Shown: one piece after another, positions 47,330 to 56,356 of the stretch
Position numbering within the stretch: the stretch's first letter is position 1
Layout: the number at the start of each line of letters is the position of its first letter
From: Candidatus Methylobacter oryzae
GTDB taxonomy: Bacteria > Pseudomonadota > Gammaproteobacteria > Methylococcales > Methylomonadaceae
NCBI RefSeq assembly: GCF_003994235.2
Contig: NZ_RYFG02000005.1
Span: 1 to 64,000 of the forward strand
Length of the DNA stretch: 64,000 bases
Direction of reading: 5' to 3'
The notes under the pieces: model-generated
What the model saw: only the letters and a program-made list of their open reading frames with translations
The model's database searches: none
Told to the model about the DNA's origin: nothing
Program-made: the position numbers and the translations under genes

Positions 47330-47333
47330 TGCA

Positions 47334-50300
47334 ATGAAAACAAAAAGAAAAATATTGATTCTAGGGATAAGTGAGTTGCTGACAGCAGGAATAGCAAGTT
47401 ATCCGATGCCGGTTTACGCAATTTCGGACATTGAAAAAGCAGTGGAAGACTTGGAAAAGTCAGTGGATGCGGTAGCTAAGGCGGTCGGGGTTCCTAAAGA
47501 GGTATTGCATAAGATAGGCGGGGCTAAAGCGGCATTAGGTAAAGAGGATGATGTGGCTAAATCATCAGCGGATAAAACGGACGAAGCAGGAACGGCACAG
47601 GAAACAGTCGCGAAAGAAGCTGAATTAGCTAAAGCCGTTAGCGAGGATAAAGCCAAAGCTGCCAATGTGGGATTCGGTCCGCAATTGCAGGCCGGCTCGG
47701 TAAAGCCGGAATATTTATTAAAACAACAGATTGTACTGGCAGAATCCAGCCAACGTTACGATATTGCCGAGTCGGCGCTGGAACGTTGGTTATCTATTGA
47801 TAGAAATGATCCTGAAGCATTATTTTTACAAGCTCGAGTTAATTTTCTAAAAGGTGACAGTGAGCAGGCTAAAAAAAACATACTCGAGTTTGAAAAAAAG
47901 CATCCTAACCATCCGCAACTGAATAAACTGAAAAGTTTATTCGAGACAGTGGGACCTAAAAAACTCCAGCTTCAGCAAGCACATTTTTTGGCCGGTAATC
48001 GTCGCCTTAATGAAGCTATCGCTATTTATGAAAGTTTGTTTCCGTATGGCATGCCGACAACAGCCATTGAAATTGAATATTTAACTTTGATTTCAAAAAG
48101 AAGCGATAGCGATCATGAAAGTGCTAAAAAGTTAATTCAAGAACGGGATATTCAATATCCCGAGAATCCGGAATTTAAATTGGCATTGGCGGATATCATC
48201 ACTCAAAAAACACCTGACGATAAAGAATCGTTGGCGGTATACGAACAGCTGTCACATATCGATTTGTATAAAAAGCAGGTTTCTTCTTCATGGAAAAAGG
48301 CTCTCTCGAATATTCCGATTGAAAAGCTAACAAAGGAGGAAATTGATAATTTAGTTACGGCTTATCCCGATGATGTATCCGTGGATTCTAAAACAAAGGA
48401 ACTAAGAACCGCGCTGGAAAGCTATAAGAAACTCATGAATGACCCAGCCTATCAAGCACAATTAAGAGGCTTTAAGCTCTTGGATGAAGGAAAGTTTGAA
48501 TTGGCTGAAAAAGCTTTTTTATCTGCTAAAACGAGTCGTTTTAATGATCCTCAACTTTATAATGGTTTGGGGCGGGCTTGTCTTAATCAGTCGAAACATG
48601 AAGAGGCATTAGTCTTTTTCATGAAGGGAAAGCAACTTGATACCAATACAGATAACGACGCGGAATGGAGCGGGCTTATTTCAACAGCGAAATATTGGAC
48701 CTTAATCAATCGCGCGGATAAGTTAGTAGAATCCAATAAGGCGGAGGCGATTTCTCTATATAAACAGGGTATTGAACTTAACCCTAAAGAGGTTACCCCC
48801 TATATAACGATTGCAAAAATTCTAGCGAAAGATAAAGCAATTAATGAGGCGGATGCCTTTTTTATTAGAGCTCTTAACATTGAAAACAATAATCGTGAAG
48901 CACTGTTGGGTAGGATTAATTTAAGAGCTGATAACGGTAATATTGCGGAAGCTCTGTTATTAGCGGATCAGTTACCGGCTGAGCAAAGAAAACTTATTGC
49001 CGACGAGATTGCTGACGTAAAAATCGGCGCGTTTGTGAACGCTTCGGAAGCCGCTTTAAATAATAATGATTTGAAAGAGGCTAACAGTAAAATCAACCAG
49101 GCGCTTTCTTTAAGCACACAGAATCCTTGGCTGGCCTATCAAGTCGCTAATATATTGAACAGCCTTAACAGACGAGACGATGCGGATCGATTTGTCAGTC
49201 AATTATTGGAAAACTCCCAGTCCTCCCCAGATCTTTATTTTGCTTCCGCGCTTTATTTGGCTAAGCACAACAAGTTACGCGAAGCTTTGCTTGAGATGGA
49301 TAAAATCGATGTATCTGAGCGCTCGCCTGGCGTTATTAGAAATCAGCAAAGGATATGGCTAGAGTATCAATTCGGGTTATTGGATAGCTTGATAAAACAT
49401 GATAAAAAACAGGCGGTTGTACATTTAAAGGCAATAGAGCCCGAAGTTAGCGGTGATCCCGAGCGCCTGATTAAAGTGGCAAACTATTGGCTTGATATGG
49501 ACGATTCGGAGCATGCAAAGAAGATATTTAATGCATTGGCCCAAGATGCAACATGGCCATTAGATACCACATTAGCCTATGCTGAGCTGGCTTTTAAGCT
49601 CAAAGATTTTGAGAAATTATCCAATTTAGAGACAAAAATTGATTTGTCGTCCGCGTCAATTGATCAACAATTGCAGTACCGTAAATTACTGCTCAAATAC
49701 AAAACAGCCAAGGCAAAGCAGTATTTAGATCAGGGTAATAAAATAGCGGCAAATCAGCTCTATTTTGCAGTTATGCAGGAAGATCCCATGTTCATTTCTG
49801 TTTATAACCAGCTTGCAAAATTAACAGAAAATGCTTCGGATAAAAATGCTAAAGCGTTACCTAAGAGCTGGGTTGAAAATCACATTCAGCAATTAGCCAA
49901 TCCTGATGCATATTCTGACTTTCCAATAATAAAAAAAATACAAATATTGCTGACGTATGGGCAATTGGAAGTGGCTGATAAAATGTTACAAGAAATGGCG
50001 AACGATGAATCGAACGAGGAGCGTGCCTTATATGATGCATCGCAGATAGCTTTGACTATAAAAAAATGGGACACGGCTGAAAAACTAAGTTTTATCGCGT
50101 TGAAAAAAAATAAAACTAAAAATGCAATTGAAGACGCTAAAAATAGCGCTAACTCAAACGCACCTGTTGAGTTAGACGATAATGACAAAAAGCAGCTTTA
50201 TTTGACAAAGGATGATGATTGGTTAGCGAAAAACGCCAAGTCCGATATTGACGTTTTGCGGAAGAAAACCGATGGTTATGTGACGGTTGCTCCCGATTAT

Positions 50301-51401
50301 CGGTTTGGTACAAATACTACGAGCACGAGCATTCCTGTTGAAGTGAAAGTGCCGTTTAAGAAATTAGGGCATTTTCTGGTTAGGGTTGAACCCATATCGC
50401 TGGATGCTGCCGATCAGGACTTGAGTACGCTCAATAATGCTAAAAATTACGGAAGTTCTCAATTTTGTTTTCCTAACTGCGGTCAACAGCAGGCCACGAT
50501 GCAAGCGCAGGGAGTAGGTTACAACATAGGTTGGATAGGCAGTAACTGGAAAGTTGATATTGGCAGAACGCCCGAGAATTTTTTGGTGACGGATGTTGTC
50601 GGTGGCGTGCGCCTAGACGGTGATATTGATGCTTTTTCATGGGCGGTTGTTGCGTCCAGAAGGCCGGTAACGAATACCACGTTATCTTATGCGGGACTTG
50701 TCGATCCTAATACTAAGAAAGTATGGGGTGGTGCCAGGCAGACAGGTGTGGGCTTCAATTTAGGTTTTGATAACGGCAGTCCAATAGGCGTTTGGTCAAG
50801 TTGGCAGTACCACAAAATTACAGGCGAAAATATTCAAGATAATACTAAATTCATGGGGCAGATTGGAACGTATTGGGGAGTATGGAAAGATCCAAGCAAT
50901 ATGGCTAACGTTGATTTAGGTTTGAATACGCTTTACATGAGCTACAAGTCCTTTCAGGATGAGCTTACTTTTGGGCATGGAGGATATTTCAGTCCGCAAT
51001 CATACGCGTCTATTTCGCTGCCTATAACGGTTTATGGACGATACAGCGGATGGTCTTATTCAGTAAGACTATCGGGAGCGTACTCAGTATCAAAGGTCGA
51101 CGACGCGCCTTACTACCCGAATAACCCCGATTTACAACTGTTGGCCGAATCACAACAGGGCATAACAGGCATATCTCCGGTTTATGTTGGCGGAAGCAGT
51201 AATGCGACAAGCTATGGTATTAGCTCAATCGTAGAAAAACGACTGACTGATCATTGGTCAATTGGCGCAAAGATTCAAATACAACGTTCGCCTTTCTATA
51301 ATCCAAGCAATATAGGCTTGTATATGAAGTATGATTTTAATGAGCATTGGAAGTCGATTGAAACACCGCCGATAGTACCTGAAACTTTTGCCAGCTATTA
51401 G
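47334..51401 (+). CDS. bcsC: Cellulose export protein BcsC
   Basis: A 1355-residue outer-membrane exporter. A signal peptide ends near VYA (about 29). A helical, Lys/Ala-rich segment (30-105) leads into about 850 residues of TPR-type repeats (YNGLGRACLNQSKHEEAL, YITIAKILAKDKAINEAD). From about 980 the BcsC barrel domain begins (VTVAPDYRFGTNTTSTSIPV, VGYNIGWIGSNW, LTFGHGGYFSPQSY, SIGAKIQIQRSPFYNPSNIG). It is longer than E. coli BcsC, mainly in the TPR part. It heads the long bcs run; the next gene starts 43 bp on. Confidence 0.92.
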   Translation: MKTKRKILILGISELLTAGIASYPMPVYAISDIEKAVEDLEKSVDAVAKAVGVPKEVLHKIGGAKAALGKEDDVAKSSADKTDEAGTAQETVAKEAELAKAVSEDKAKAANVGFGPQLQAGSVKPEYLLKQQIVLAESSQRYDIAESALERWLSIDRNDPEALFLQARVNFLKGDSEQAKKNILEFEKKHPNHPQLNKLKSLFETVGPKKLQLQQAHFLAGNRRLNEAIAIYESLFPYGMPTTAIEIEYLTLISKRSDSDHESAKKLIQERDIQYPENPEFKLALADIITQKTPDDKESLAVYEQLSHIDLYKKQVSSSWKKALSNIPIEKLTKEEIDNLVTAYPDDVSVDSKTKELRTALESYKKLMNDPAYQAQLRGFKLLDEGKFELAEKAFLSAKTSRFNDPQLYNGLGRACLNQSKHEEALVFFMKGKQLDTNTDNDAEWSGLISTAKYWTLINRADKLVESNKAEAISLYKQGIELNPKEVTPYITIAKILAKDKAINEADAFFIRALNIENNNREALLGRINLRADNGNIAEALLLADQLPAEQRKLIADEIADVKIGAFVNASEAALNNNDLKEANSKINQALSLSTQNPWLAYQVANILNSLNRRDDADRFVSQLLENSQSSPDLYFASALYLAKHNKLREALLEMDKIDVSERSPGVIRNQQRIWLEYQFGLLDSLIKHDKKQAVVHLKAIEPEVSGDPERLIKVANYWLDMDDSEHAKKIFNALAQDATWPLDTTLAYAELAFKLKDFEKLSNLETKIDLSSASIDQQLQYRKLLLKYKTAKAKQYLDQGNKIAANQLYFAVMQEDPMFISVYNQLAKLTENASDKNAKALPKSWVENHIQQLANPDAYSDFPIIKKIQILLTYGQLEVADKMLQEMANDESNEERALYDASQIALTIKKWDTAEKLSFIALKKNKTKNAIEDAKNSANSNAPVELDDNDKKQLYLTKDDDWLAKNAKSDIDVLRKKTDGYVTVAPDYRFGTNTTSTSIPVEVKVPFKKLGHFLVRVEPISLDAADQDLSTLNNAKNYGSSQFCFPNCGQQQATMQAQGVGYNIGWIGSNWKVDIGRTPENFLVTDVVGGVRLDGDIDAFSWAVVASRRPVTNTTLSYAGLVDPNTKKVWGGARQTGVGFNLGFDNGSPIGVWSSWQYHKITGENIQDNTKFMGQIGTYWGVWKDPSNMANVDLGLNTLYMSYKSFQDELTFGHGGYFSPQSYASISLPITVYGRYSGWSYSVRLSGAYSVSKVDDAPYYPNNPDLQLLAESQQGITGISPVYVGGSSNATSYGISSIVEKRLTDHWSIGAKIQIQRSPFYNPSNIGLYMKYDFNEHWKSIETPPIVPETFASY

Positions 51402-51444
51402 AATAACCGTCGCTCCATTTAATTTAGAAAATATATTAATAACA

Positions 51445-51996
51445 ATGTCACTAAGAAAGTTTTTTCTTGTTTTAATTTTATTGCATAGTACAAGCGTTTT
51501 TGCCATCGACAAAGAAATGCAGGGGCAATTTGCCCAAGGCTTAGCATTGATTCACGATAAAAACTATGTACAGGCAACCGCCGTTTTTTCTAAATTAACT
51601 AAAGAATATCCGACCTTTCCCGAACCATATAATAACTTGGCATATATTTATGCCGTGCAAGGCAATTACATTAAAGCGCAAGATATATTGCAATCGGCGT
51701 TCAAAAATAATCCCAGCTATGCATTAGTTTATGAAAATTTAAACGCTATTTATGCCGAAATTGCACGAGGTATTTATGAAAAAGAGCTTGGAGCAAAAGA
51801 TAGCAACCGAGAACCGTTAAAAAATTTGTACATAATTGATCATCTATTTGATAAAACTGAAAACAAGATTACTACGGTAATTAAGGCTGCTGACAAAGAT
51901 AATATCAACTCTATAGAAAATACAAACGAAAAGGTAGTTTCTCCAACATCTATTAGCACAACGCCATCAGCGTATGCTCCGTTGTCAGAAAAATAA
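51445..51996 (+). CDS. Secreted TPR protein in the bcs operon
   Basis: A 183-residue protein from ATG 51445 with a signal peptide (FFLVLILLHSTSVFA) and about two TPR units (NYVQATAVFSKLTKEYPTFP, AYIYAVQGNYIKAQDIL). The C-terminal 60 residues are Ser/Thr/Asn-rich and probably disordered. The frame extends upstream into bcsC, but that start would bury the signal. It may help the TPR scaffold of BcsC. It has no E. coli bcs counterpart that I know. Confidence 0.7.
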   Translation: MSLRKFFLVLILLHSTSVFAIDKEMQGQFAQGLALIHDKNYVQATAVFSKLTKEYPTFPEPYNNLAYIYAVQGNYIKAQDILQSAFKNNPSYALVYENLNAIYAEIARGIYEKELGAKDSNREPLKNLYIIDHLFDKTENKITTVIKAADKDNINSIENTNEKVVSPTSISTTPSAYAPLSEK

Positions 51997-52025
51997 TTCG
52001 TATTGATTAATCCGGAGTAAGGCGC

Positions 52026-53606
52026 ATGTTGATTGGAATTAGAGGCTTGGATTCGTGTTATGGAGCAATAGATTTGCCTGGTTTATTTGTAGTAACAGTG
52101 CCAACATTTTCTTTTGCTAAGTCGGTTTTACTGCAGACTGTTGTTCATAATTCCAGCGCAAAAACAGCCTTGATTTCTTTTGAGGAAAGAAGCCAGTTGT
52201 TTAATGTGGAGCCTGAAATTAATCGAAAAATATCTAATATTTACGACTCGGGAAATCTGCTCCTGAATGTTGTCCGCATGCGTGATAGTAAAGATTTATT
52301 TAGAAAGATTAGACGTAATATGGAAAAAGAAATATTCGGGGCTGTCGGTCTAATCTTGATTGATATTGATCAAGAGGTTTTTAAAGCTGTTACGAATGAT
52401 GAATTATCAGCCATTTTATTGATATGGCAGAGCTGGTTAATACAGCATAAAAAGACATGTATTTGGGTTGTTCATGGCGATATGGCTGGTGGCTTTATAA
52501 AAGATAAGTTTTTAAAGTCGAACCATATCTTGAATGGCTTGGCCAATATAGAGATTGATGTTTTTAAAATTAAATATGAGCTAGCGTTCTGGCACTTATG
52601 TTCATCCGTGCAGGCAAATGTTTTTTTGGATTTGTTGTTTGACGAAGCAAATAATCTAATATCTGTCGCAGAGGCTAATCAGTTAAAACCGGATATAAAG
52701 AAAAATACTTTAACGCTATCGCAAGTTAGTAACCATGTTGTGGTTGTCAAATCTGAAGATGCAGTGCATGAGATATTCCCACGCAAATGGGAAGTTATAC
52801 ATTCATTTGATATATTAGATAATCTTATTATAGGAGATAGTGGCGGAGCTACAATTATTGTTTATATCGATACTAATATGGATGTTAGTTTTCTTGCTGC
52901 CTATGTTATTAGTTTAAGGCGGAACCATGGCGGAGGATTAAAGATTATTTTAAGGGAAACGGAGCCGTGTCTAAGGAGTATCGAAGAGAAGTTTGTTATC
53001 AATTCGGGGGCAAATTTAGTCGTTCCTTATAATGTCTCATTTTCAAGGTTCATTGCTATTGTTTATGCTATACAAGGAAGTTATTTAATTCGTGATTTTC
53101 CGAATAAAATAGAAGACGTTTTTCAAGTTAATTTGAATAGATATGGGAAAGGTTATCTAACTATTGTGGACTTTGTTGGGCAGGTAAAGACTTTAGTCGA
53201 TTGTGCTGAACAAATGCAAATAGCTCCATCATTGCTTAAATTATCATTGAATAAAGCTATCCCGATTGATGAGATAATTGCGCAGATAAAAATAAACCGT
53301 AGCGGTGATATATTTACGTATACTAAAAGTTATCTATATTTATTCTTATTTCAATGCGAGCAGGGTGAAATAAAAAACCTATTATCTCAATTGTTTTTAC
53401 TGCCTATTGCCGACTTGTTTTTAGAGGAGAAATTATTTCTGTATGGTGATGAAATTAGGAATGAACTGATAAATATTTCTGCAGAGAAGTACGATCAACA
53501 AGAAACCAGCGAATATTTTCAGCCAGTGATAAATATTTTAGAATCAAGAAGCCAATTAGGCAGGAAGCAGGCTATATCGTTACCGCTTTCTTTGAAAATT
53601 AACTAA
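52026..53606 (+). CDS. bcsE: Cyclic di-GMP-binding cellulose regulator BcsE
   Basis: A 526-residue cytosolic protein. The N-terminal half looks like a degenerate receiver/NTPase-like fold. The C-terminal GIL domain shows GGGLKIILRETEPCLR, SGANLVVPYNVSFSRF and the RxGD cyclic di-GMP motif at residues 425-428 (NRSGDIFTYTKSYLYLFLF). In E. coli BcsE binds cyclic di-GMP through RxGD and joins BcsF, BcsR and BcsQ to boost cellulose synthesis. GGAGTAAGG precedes the start. bcsF begins 1 bp after the stop. Confidence 0.88.
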   Translation: MLIGIRGLDSCYGAIDLPGLFVVTVPTFSFAKSVLLQTVVHNSSAKTALISFEERSQLFNVEPEINRKISNIYDSGNLLLNVVRMRDSKDLFRKIRRNMEKEIFGAVGLILIDIDQEVFKAVTNDELSAILLIWQSWLIQHKKTCIWVVHGDMAGGFIKDKFLKSNHILNGLANIEIDVFKIKYELAFWHLCSSVQANVFLDLLFDEANNLISVAEANQLKPDIKKNTLTLSQVSNHVVVVKSEDAVHEIFPRKWEVIHSFDILDNLIIGDSGGATIIVYIDTNMDVSFLAAYVISLRRNHGGGLKIILRETEPCLRSIEEKFVINSGANLVVPYNVSFSRFIAIVYAIQGSYLIRDFPNKIEDVFQVNLNRYGKGYLTIVDFVGQVKTLVDCAEQMQIAPSLLKLSLNKAIPIDEIIAQIKINRSGDIFTYTKSYLYLFLFQCEQGEIKNLLSQLFLLPIADLFLEEKLFLYGDEIRNELINISAEKYDQQETSEYFQPVINILESRSQLGRKQAISLPLSLKIN

Positions 53607-53607
53607 C

Positions 53608-53796
53608 ATGAATATTAACGATTTTATTATCACCATTATTATCTCGCTATTGGCTGGCGTTGGCCTGGGTTTAACTATAAAAGAAATAGGATCTTTTCTA
53701 TTAAAAATAATAGAGAAATTTAATAGAGAGCCAAAGGTAGTGCAAACCGTCGATTTTTCATATTTCTTCGGTAATCATAACGAGGAAAGCAAGTGA
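53608..53796 (+). CDS. bcsF: BcsF single-span membrane protein
   Basis: A 62-residue protein with one N-terminal membrane helix (FIITIIISLLAGVGLGL) and a polar cytosolic tail. Size and position between bcsE and bcsG match BcsF, which in E. coli anchors BcsE at the membrane. The tail overlaps bcsG by 4 bp. Confidence 0.82.
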   Translation: MNINDFIITIIISLLAGVGLGLTIKEIGSFLLKIIEKFNREPKVVQTVDFSYFFGNHNEESK

Positions 53797-55382
53797 AACC
53801 GAGTGAAGTTAATTTAGGTGTTTGGAATATATATTTTATCGTCAAACTGGTTCTATTTATCGGCGGTGTTATTGAGTTTAATTTCTTAAGAAATATTGCC
53901 TTCATCGCTTTTTTAATTATTCCTGCGCGAAATAAAGTTCTATCTGTTTTTCAGCAAATCGCTGCTATTCTGATAGGGAGTTATCTTTTTTATGATGATT
54001 CTTATTTGCCGCCTTTGTCACGTGCCTTGGCCCAGGCCGACCAGCTTTCACAATTCGATACAGGCTATCTGTTTGAGCTGCTCACGCGGTTTGTGTCGTT
54101 AAATTTTCTGTTAATATTTTTTATTACTACGGTATTTTATTTTACATTCTATAAAATACTGCGAATTAACGTATTGGTAATCGCTGCAATCGTGTATTTG
54201 CAGTTCATAAATAGCCATCTATCATTTTCTCCTATAAATAAAACTGTTGATAATGCGGCCGCTGGTGAAACAAATGCCGCCAGTCCATCAAGTGCAACGA
54301 TAACAGAGCAGCTCAACAGTTATAAAAAAGAATTTTTTGAAAAACAATCTAATTTAAAAGCATCGCTAAATAAGGATATAGCAGTTAAAAGTGAGTTTGA
54401 TATTCTAGTTTTAAGTATCTGTTCATTGGCGTGGGACGATGTTAAGTATTTCAAGCAGGAAAACCATAAACTGTTTAAAGAGTTTGATATTGTTTTTGAT
54501 CATTTTAATTCTGCTACGTCCTATAGCGGGCCTGCAATTGTCCGTTTATTTCAAGCAAACTGCGGGCAAAAATCACATGCAGATCTTTTAACTAACAAGC
54601 TGGACCCGCAATGTTCGTTGCTGGAAAATCTGAAAAGTGTGGGATTTGATATCGAGCTAATGCTGAACCACGACGGTATGTTTGATAATTTCTTATCGCT
54701 GATTAAAGACAAAGGCGGGATGGATGCCAGCCCTATTCAATATAAGTTAAATCCTTATCTATTAAACTTTGATAGCTCGCCTATTTATCGGGATAAAGAG
54801 ATTCTTTCCCGTTGGTTGCAAGAGCGCGAACAACATAAGGAAAACAAAAAATTCACTTTCTATAATACGATCAGCCTGCATGATGGTATTAGTCTTGTGA
54901 GTAACACGCAGTTGAAGTCGCCTGAAACCTATGAACAAAGGTTGGTTACATTGCTCGACGATATGTATGAAATTTTGGATGGATTAAAAAAATCCAATCG
55001 TCCGGTTGTGGTTTTATTTGTGCCGGAACATGGCGCGAATATTCGTGGGGATAAGATGCAGATTTCCGGAATGCGGGAATTACCTAGCCCTGCTGTGACC
55101 AATGTGCCTGTCGGTTTGAAGGTGATCGGTAATAATATGAAGCGAATCGGGGAACAAAAACATGTTACTCAACAAACCAGTTTCTTCGCAATTACTCATC
55201 TTGTAAATCAACTGCTTGAAAATGATGTGTATGGTAAAAATGAATTTGATCCTGAAAAAATGCTTAATAATCTTCCCGAAACTCCTATGCTTTCAGAAAA
55301 TGAAGGTTCAATAGTTATGCAATATAATAAAAACTATTACTACTCATTTAATAATGATGAATGGGTTAAATATACAGAATAA
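53793..55382 (+). CDS. bcsG: Cellulose phosphoethanolamine transferase BcsG
   Basis: A 529-residue inner-membrane enzyme of the alkaline-phosphatase superfamily that puts phosphoethanolamine on cellulose. Four to five N-terminal helices (about 12-140) precede the periplasmic catalytic domain. Cys210 (LSICSLAWDD), nucleophile Ser245 (SYSGPAIV), His363 (SLHDG) and Glu412-His413 (VPEHGANIRGD) line up with the zinc site and nucleophile of E. coli BcsG (Cys243, Ser278, His396, Glu442-His443), three of them with the same offset of 33. All catalytic residues therefore appear present. Confidence 0.93.
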   Translation: MKPSEVNLGVWNIYFIVKLVLFIGGVIEFNFLRNIAFIAFLIIPARNKVLSVFQQIAAILIGSYLFYDDSYLPPLSRALAQADQLSQFDTGYLFELLTRFVSLNFLLIFFITTVFYFTFYKILRINVLVIAAIVYLQFINSHLSFSPINKTVDNAAAGETNAASPSSATITEQLNSYKKEFFEKQSNLKASLNKDIAVKSEFDILVLSICSLAWDDVKYFKQENHKLFKEFDIVFDHFNSATSYSGPAIVRLFQANCGQKSHADLLTNKLDPQCSLLENLKSVGFDIELMLNHDGMFDNFLSLIKDKGGMDASPIQYKLNPYLLNFDSSPIYRDKEILSRWLQEREQHKENKKFTFYNTISLHDGISLVSNTQLKSPETYEQRLVTLLDDMYEILDGLKKSNRPVVVLFVPEHGANIRGDKMQISGMRELPSPAVTNVPVGLKVIGNNMKRIGEQKHVTQQTSFFAITHLVNQLLENDVYGKNEFDPEKMLNNLPETPMLSENEGSIVMQYNKNYYYSFNNDEWVKYTE

Positions 55383-55406
55383 CCGATAAGCGGCAATGGA
55401 GAGGTT

Positions 55407-55589
55407 ATGAAATGGGAAAATAATGACGCTAATGAATTACTCAAAAGCGCAAATATTAAAGCTAATAATTATATTGAAATTAAAGAAAATGAAGCTGTTA
55501 CAAAGATCAAAAAAAAATGGCCGCTTGTAGATCAAATTATGTCGTTTGTAGTCAAAAATTCAGCTAACCGGAAAGATAGAACTATCTAA
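55407..55589 (+). CDS. bcsR: BcsR-like small protein
   Basis: A 60-residue protein with NELLKSANIKANNYIEI and then KKKWPLVDQIM; the WPL motif and position before bcsQ match BcsR (YhjR family), a cytosolic partner that binds BcsQ. GGAGAGG precedes the ATG. It is directly followed by bcsQ with no gap. Confidence 0.8.
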   Translation: MKWENNDANELLKSANIKANNYIEIKENEAVTKIKKKWPLVDQIMSFVVKNSANRKDRTI

Positions 55590-56345
55590 ATGTCTATTTT
55601 GTGTGTTCAAGGTATGCGTTCAGGCGTGGGCGTATCAACAATTGTCGCTAATGTATCGCGGATTCTTCAGGATTTAGATCAAAATGTTCTCGTTTTTGAT
55701 TTAAATCCAAGTAATTTGTTACGGTTGCATTTTAATATGGATTGGGAAGATGCTTCAGGCTGGGCATTGAATATGGTCGAGCAAAGATCATGGAATAGCG
55801 CAGGGTTCCAGTGCGAACAGGGCGTCCGCTTTATTCCCTTTGGTCAAATTAATTATCAGAGTTATCAATCTTTACTAACGAATTGCATTAATGAAAATTG
55901 GCTAATTGACCAACTAAATGCGCTTGATTTGCCGGATAATACTTGGATTATTTTAAATATTGCAAGCGAGCTAAATACTTTAAGCACTCAAGCATTAAAT
56001 AACAGCGATATTATTTTAAGAGTACTCGAGCCAAGTGTCGCTTGTTTTTCACAGTTGATTAATTCGATACAATCGGATTATATCGGTGATGATTTATCGC
56101 TCAGTAATAAGTCATTTTATTTAATAAGTAAGTTAATGGCGGATAGTGAAATAGATCAAGAAATGGCGCTGGTATTGAAAAATATACTCGTAGATAAAAT
56201 AATTCCCGTCAGTATTCATTTCGATGAGAATGTTAAAGAAGCATTCGCACATAAAACGACAGTGACGTTGCATGCACCGGATTCCGCGTCAGCAAAAGAA
56301 TTTAGAAGGATATCGATCTGGTTGATGAGTTATTTTAATCATTAG
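55590..56345 (+). CDS. bcsQ: ParA-like ATPase BcsQ
   Basis: A 251-residue SIMIBI-class NTPase. The P-loop reads GMRSGVGVSTIVAN; E. coli BcsQ also departs from the usual GGVGKT here (GVRGGVGTTT), so this is a family trait. NVLVFDLNPSNLLRLHFNMDW and VRFIPFGQ are BcsQ-like. In E. coli BcsQ forms a complex with BcsR and BcsE that is needed for cellulose synthesis. It ends 11 bp before bcsA. Confidence 0.9.
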   Translation: MSILCVQGMRSGVGVSTIVANVSRILQDLDQNVLVFDLNPSNLLRLHFNMDWEDASGWALNMVEQRSWNSAGFQCEQGVRFIPFGQINYQSYQSLLTNCINENWLIDQLNALDLPDNTWIILNIASELNTLSTQALNNSDIILRVLEPSVACFSQLINSIQSDYIGDDLSLSNKSFYLISKLMADSEIDQEMALVLKNILVDKIIPVSIHFDENVKEAFAHKTTVTLHAPDSASAKEFRRISIWLMSYFNH

Positions 56346-56356
56346 ATCTAAAACTT

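Larger units (their letters stand above)
46632..47333. other. Gap with decayed transposase traces
   Basis: A 702-bp gap without an intact gene. On the minus strand at 46850-46909 a 19-codon piece (PLEIFVYIAMINLVLKRLN then stop) looks like the C-terminus of a DDE transposase. Another minus-strand open piece near 47110-47270 (AIWIALLRILAARAIRLTS) is similar in character. A partial copy of the MITE terminal repeat (GTGTAACATCAGGTAACA) lies near 47291. Confidence 0.4.
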
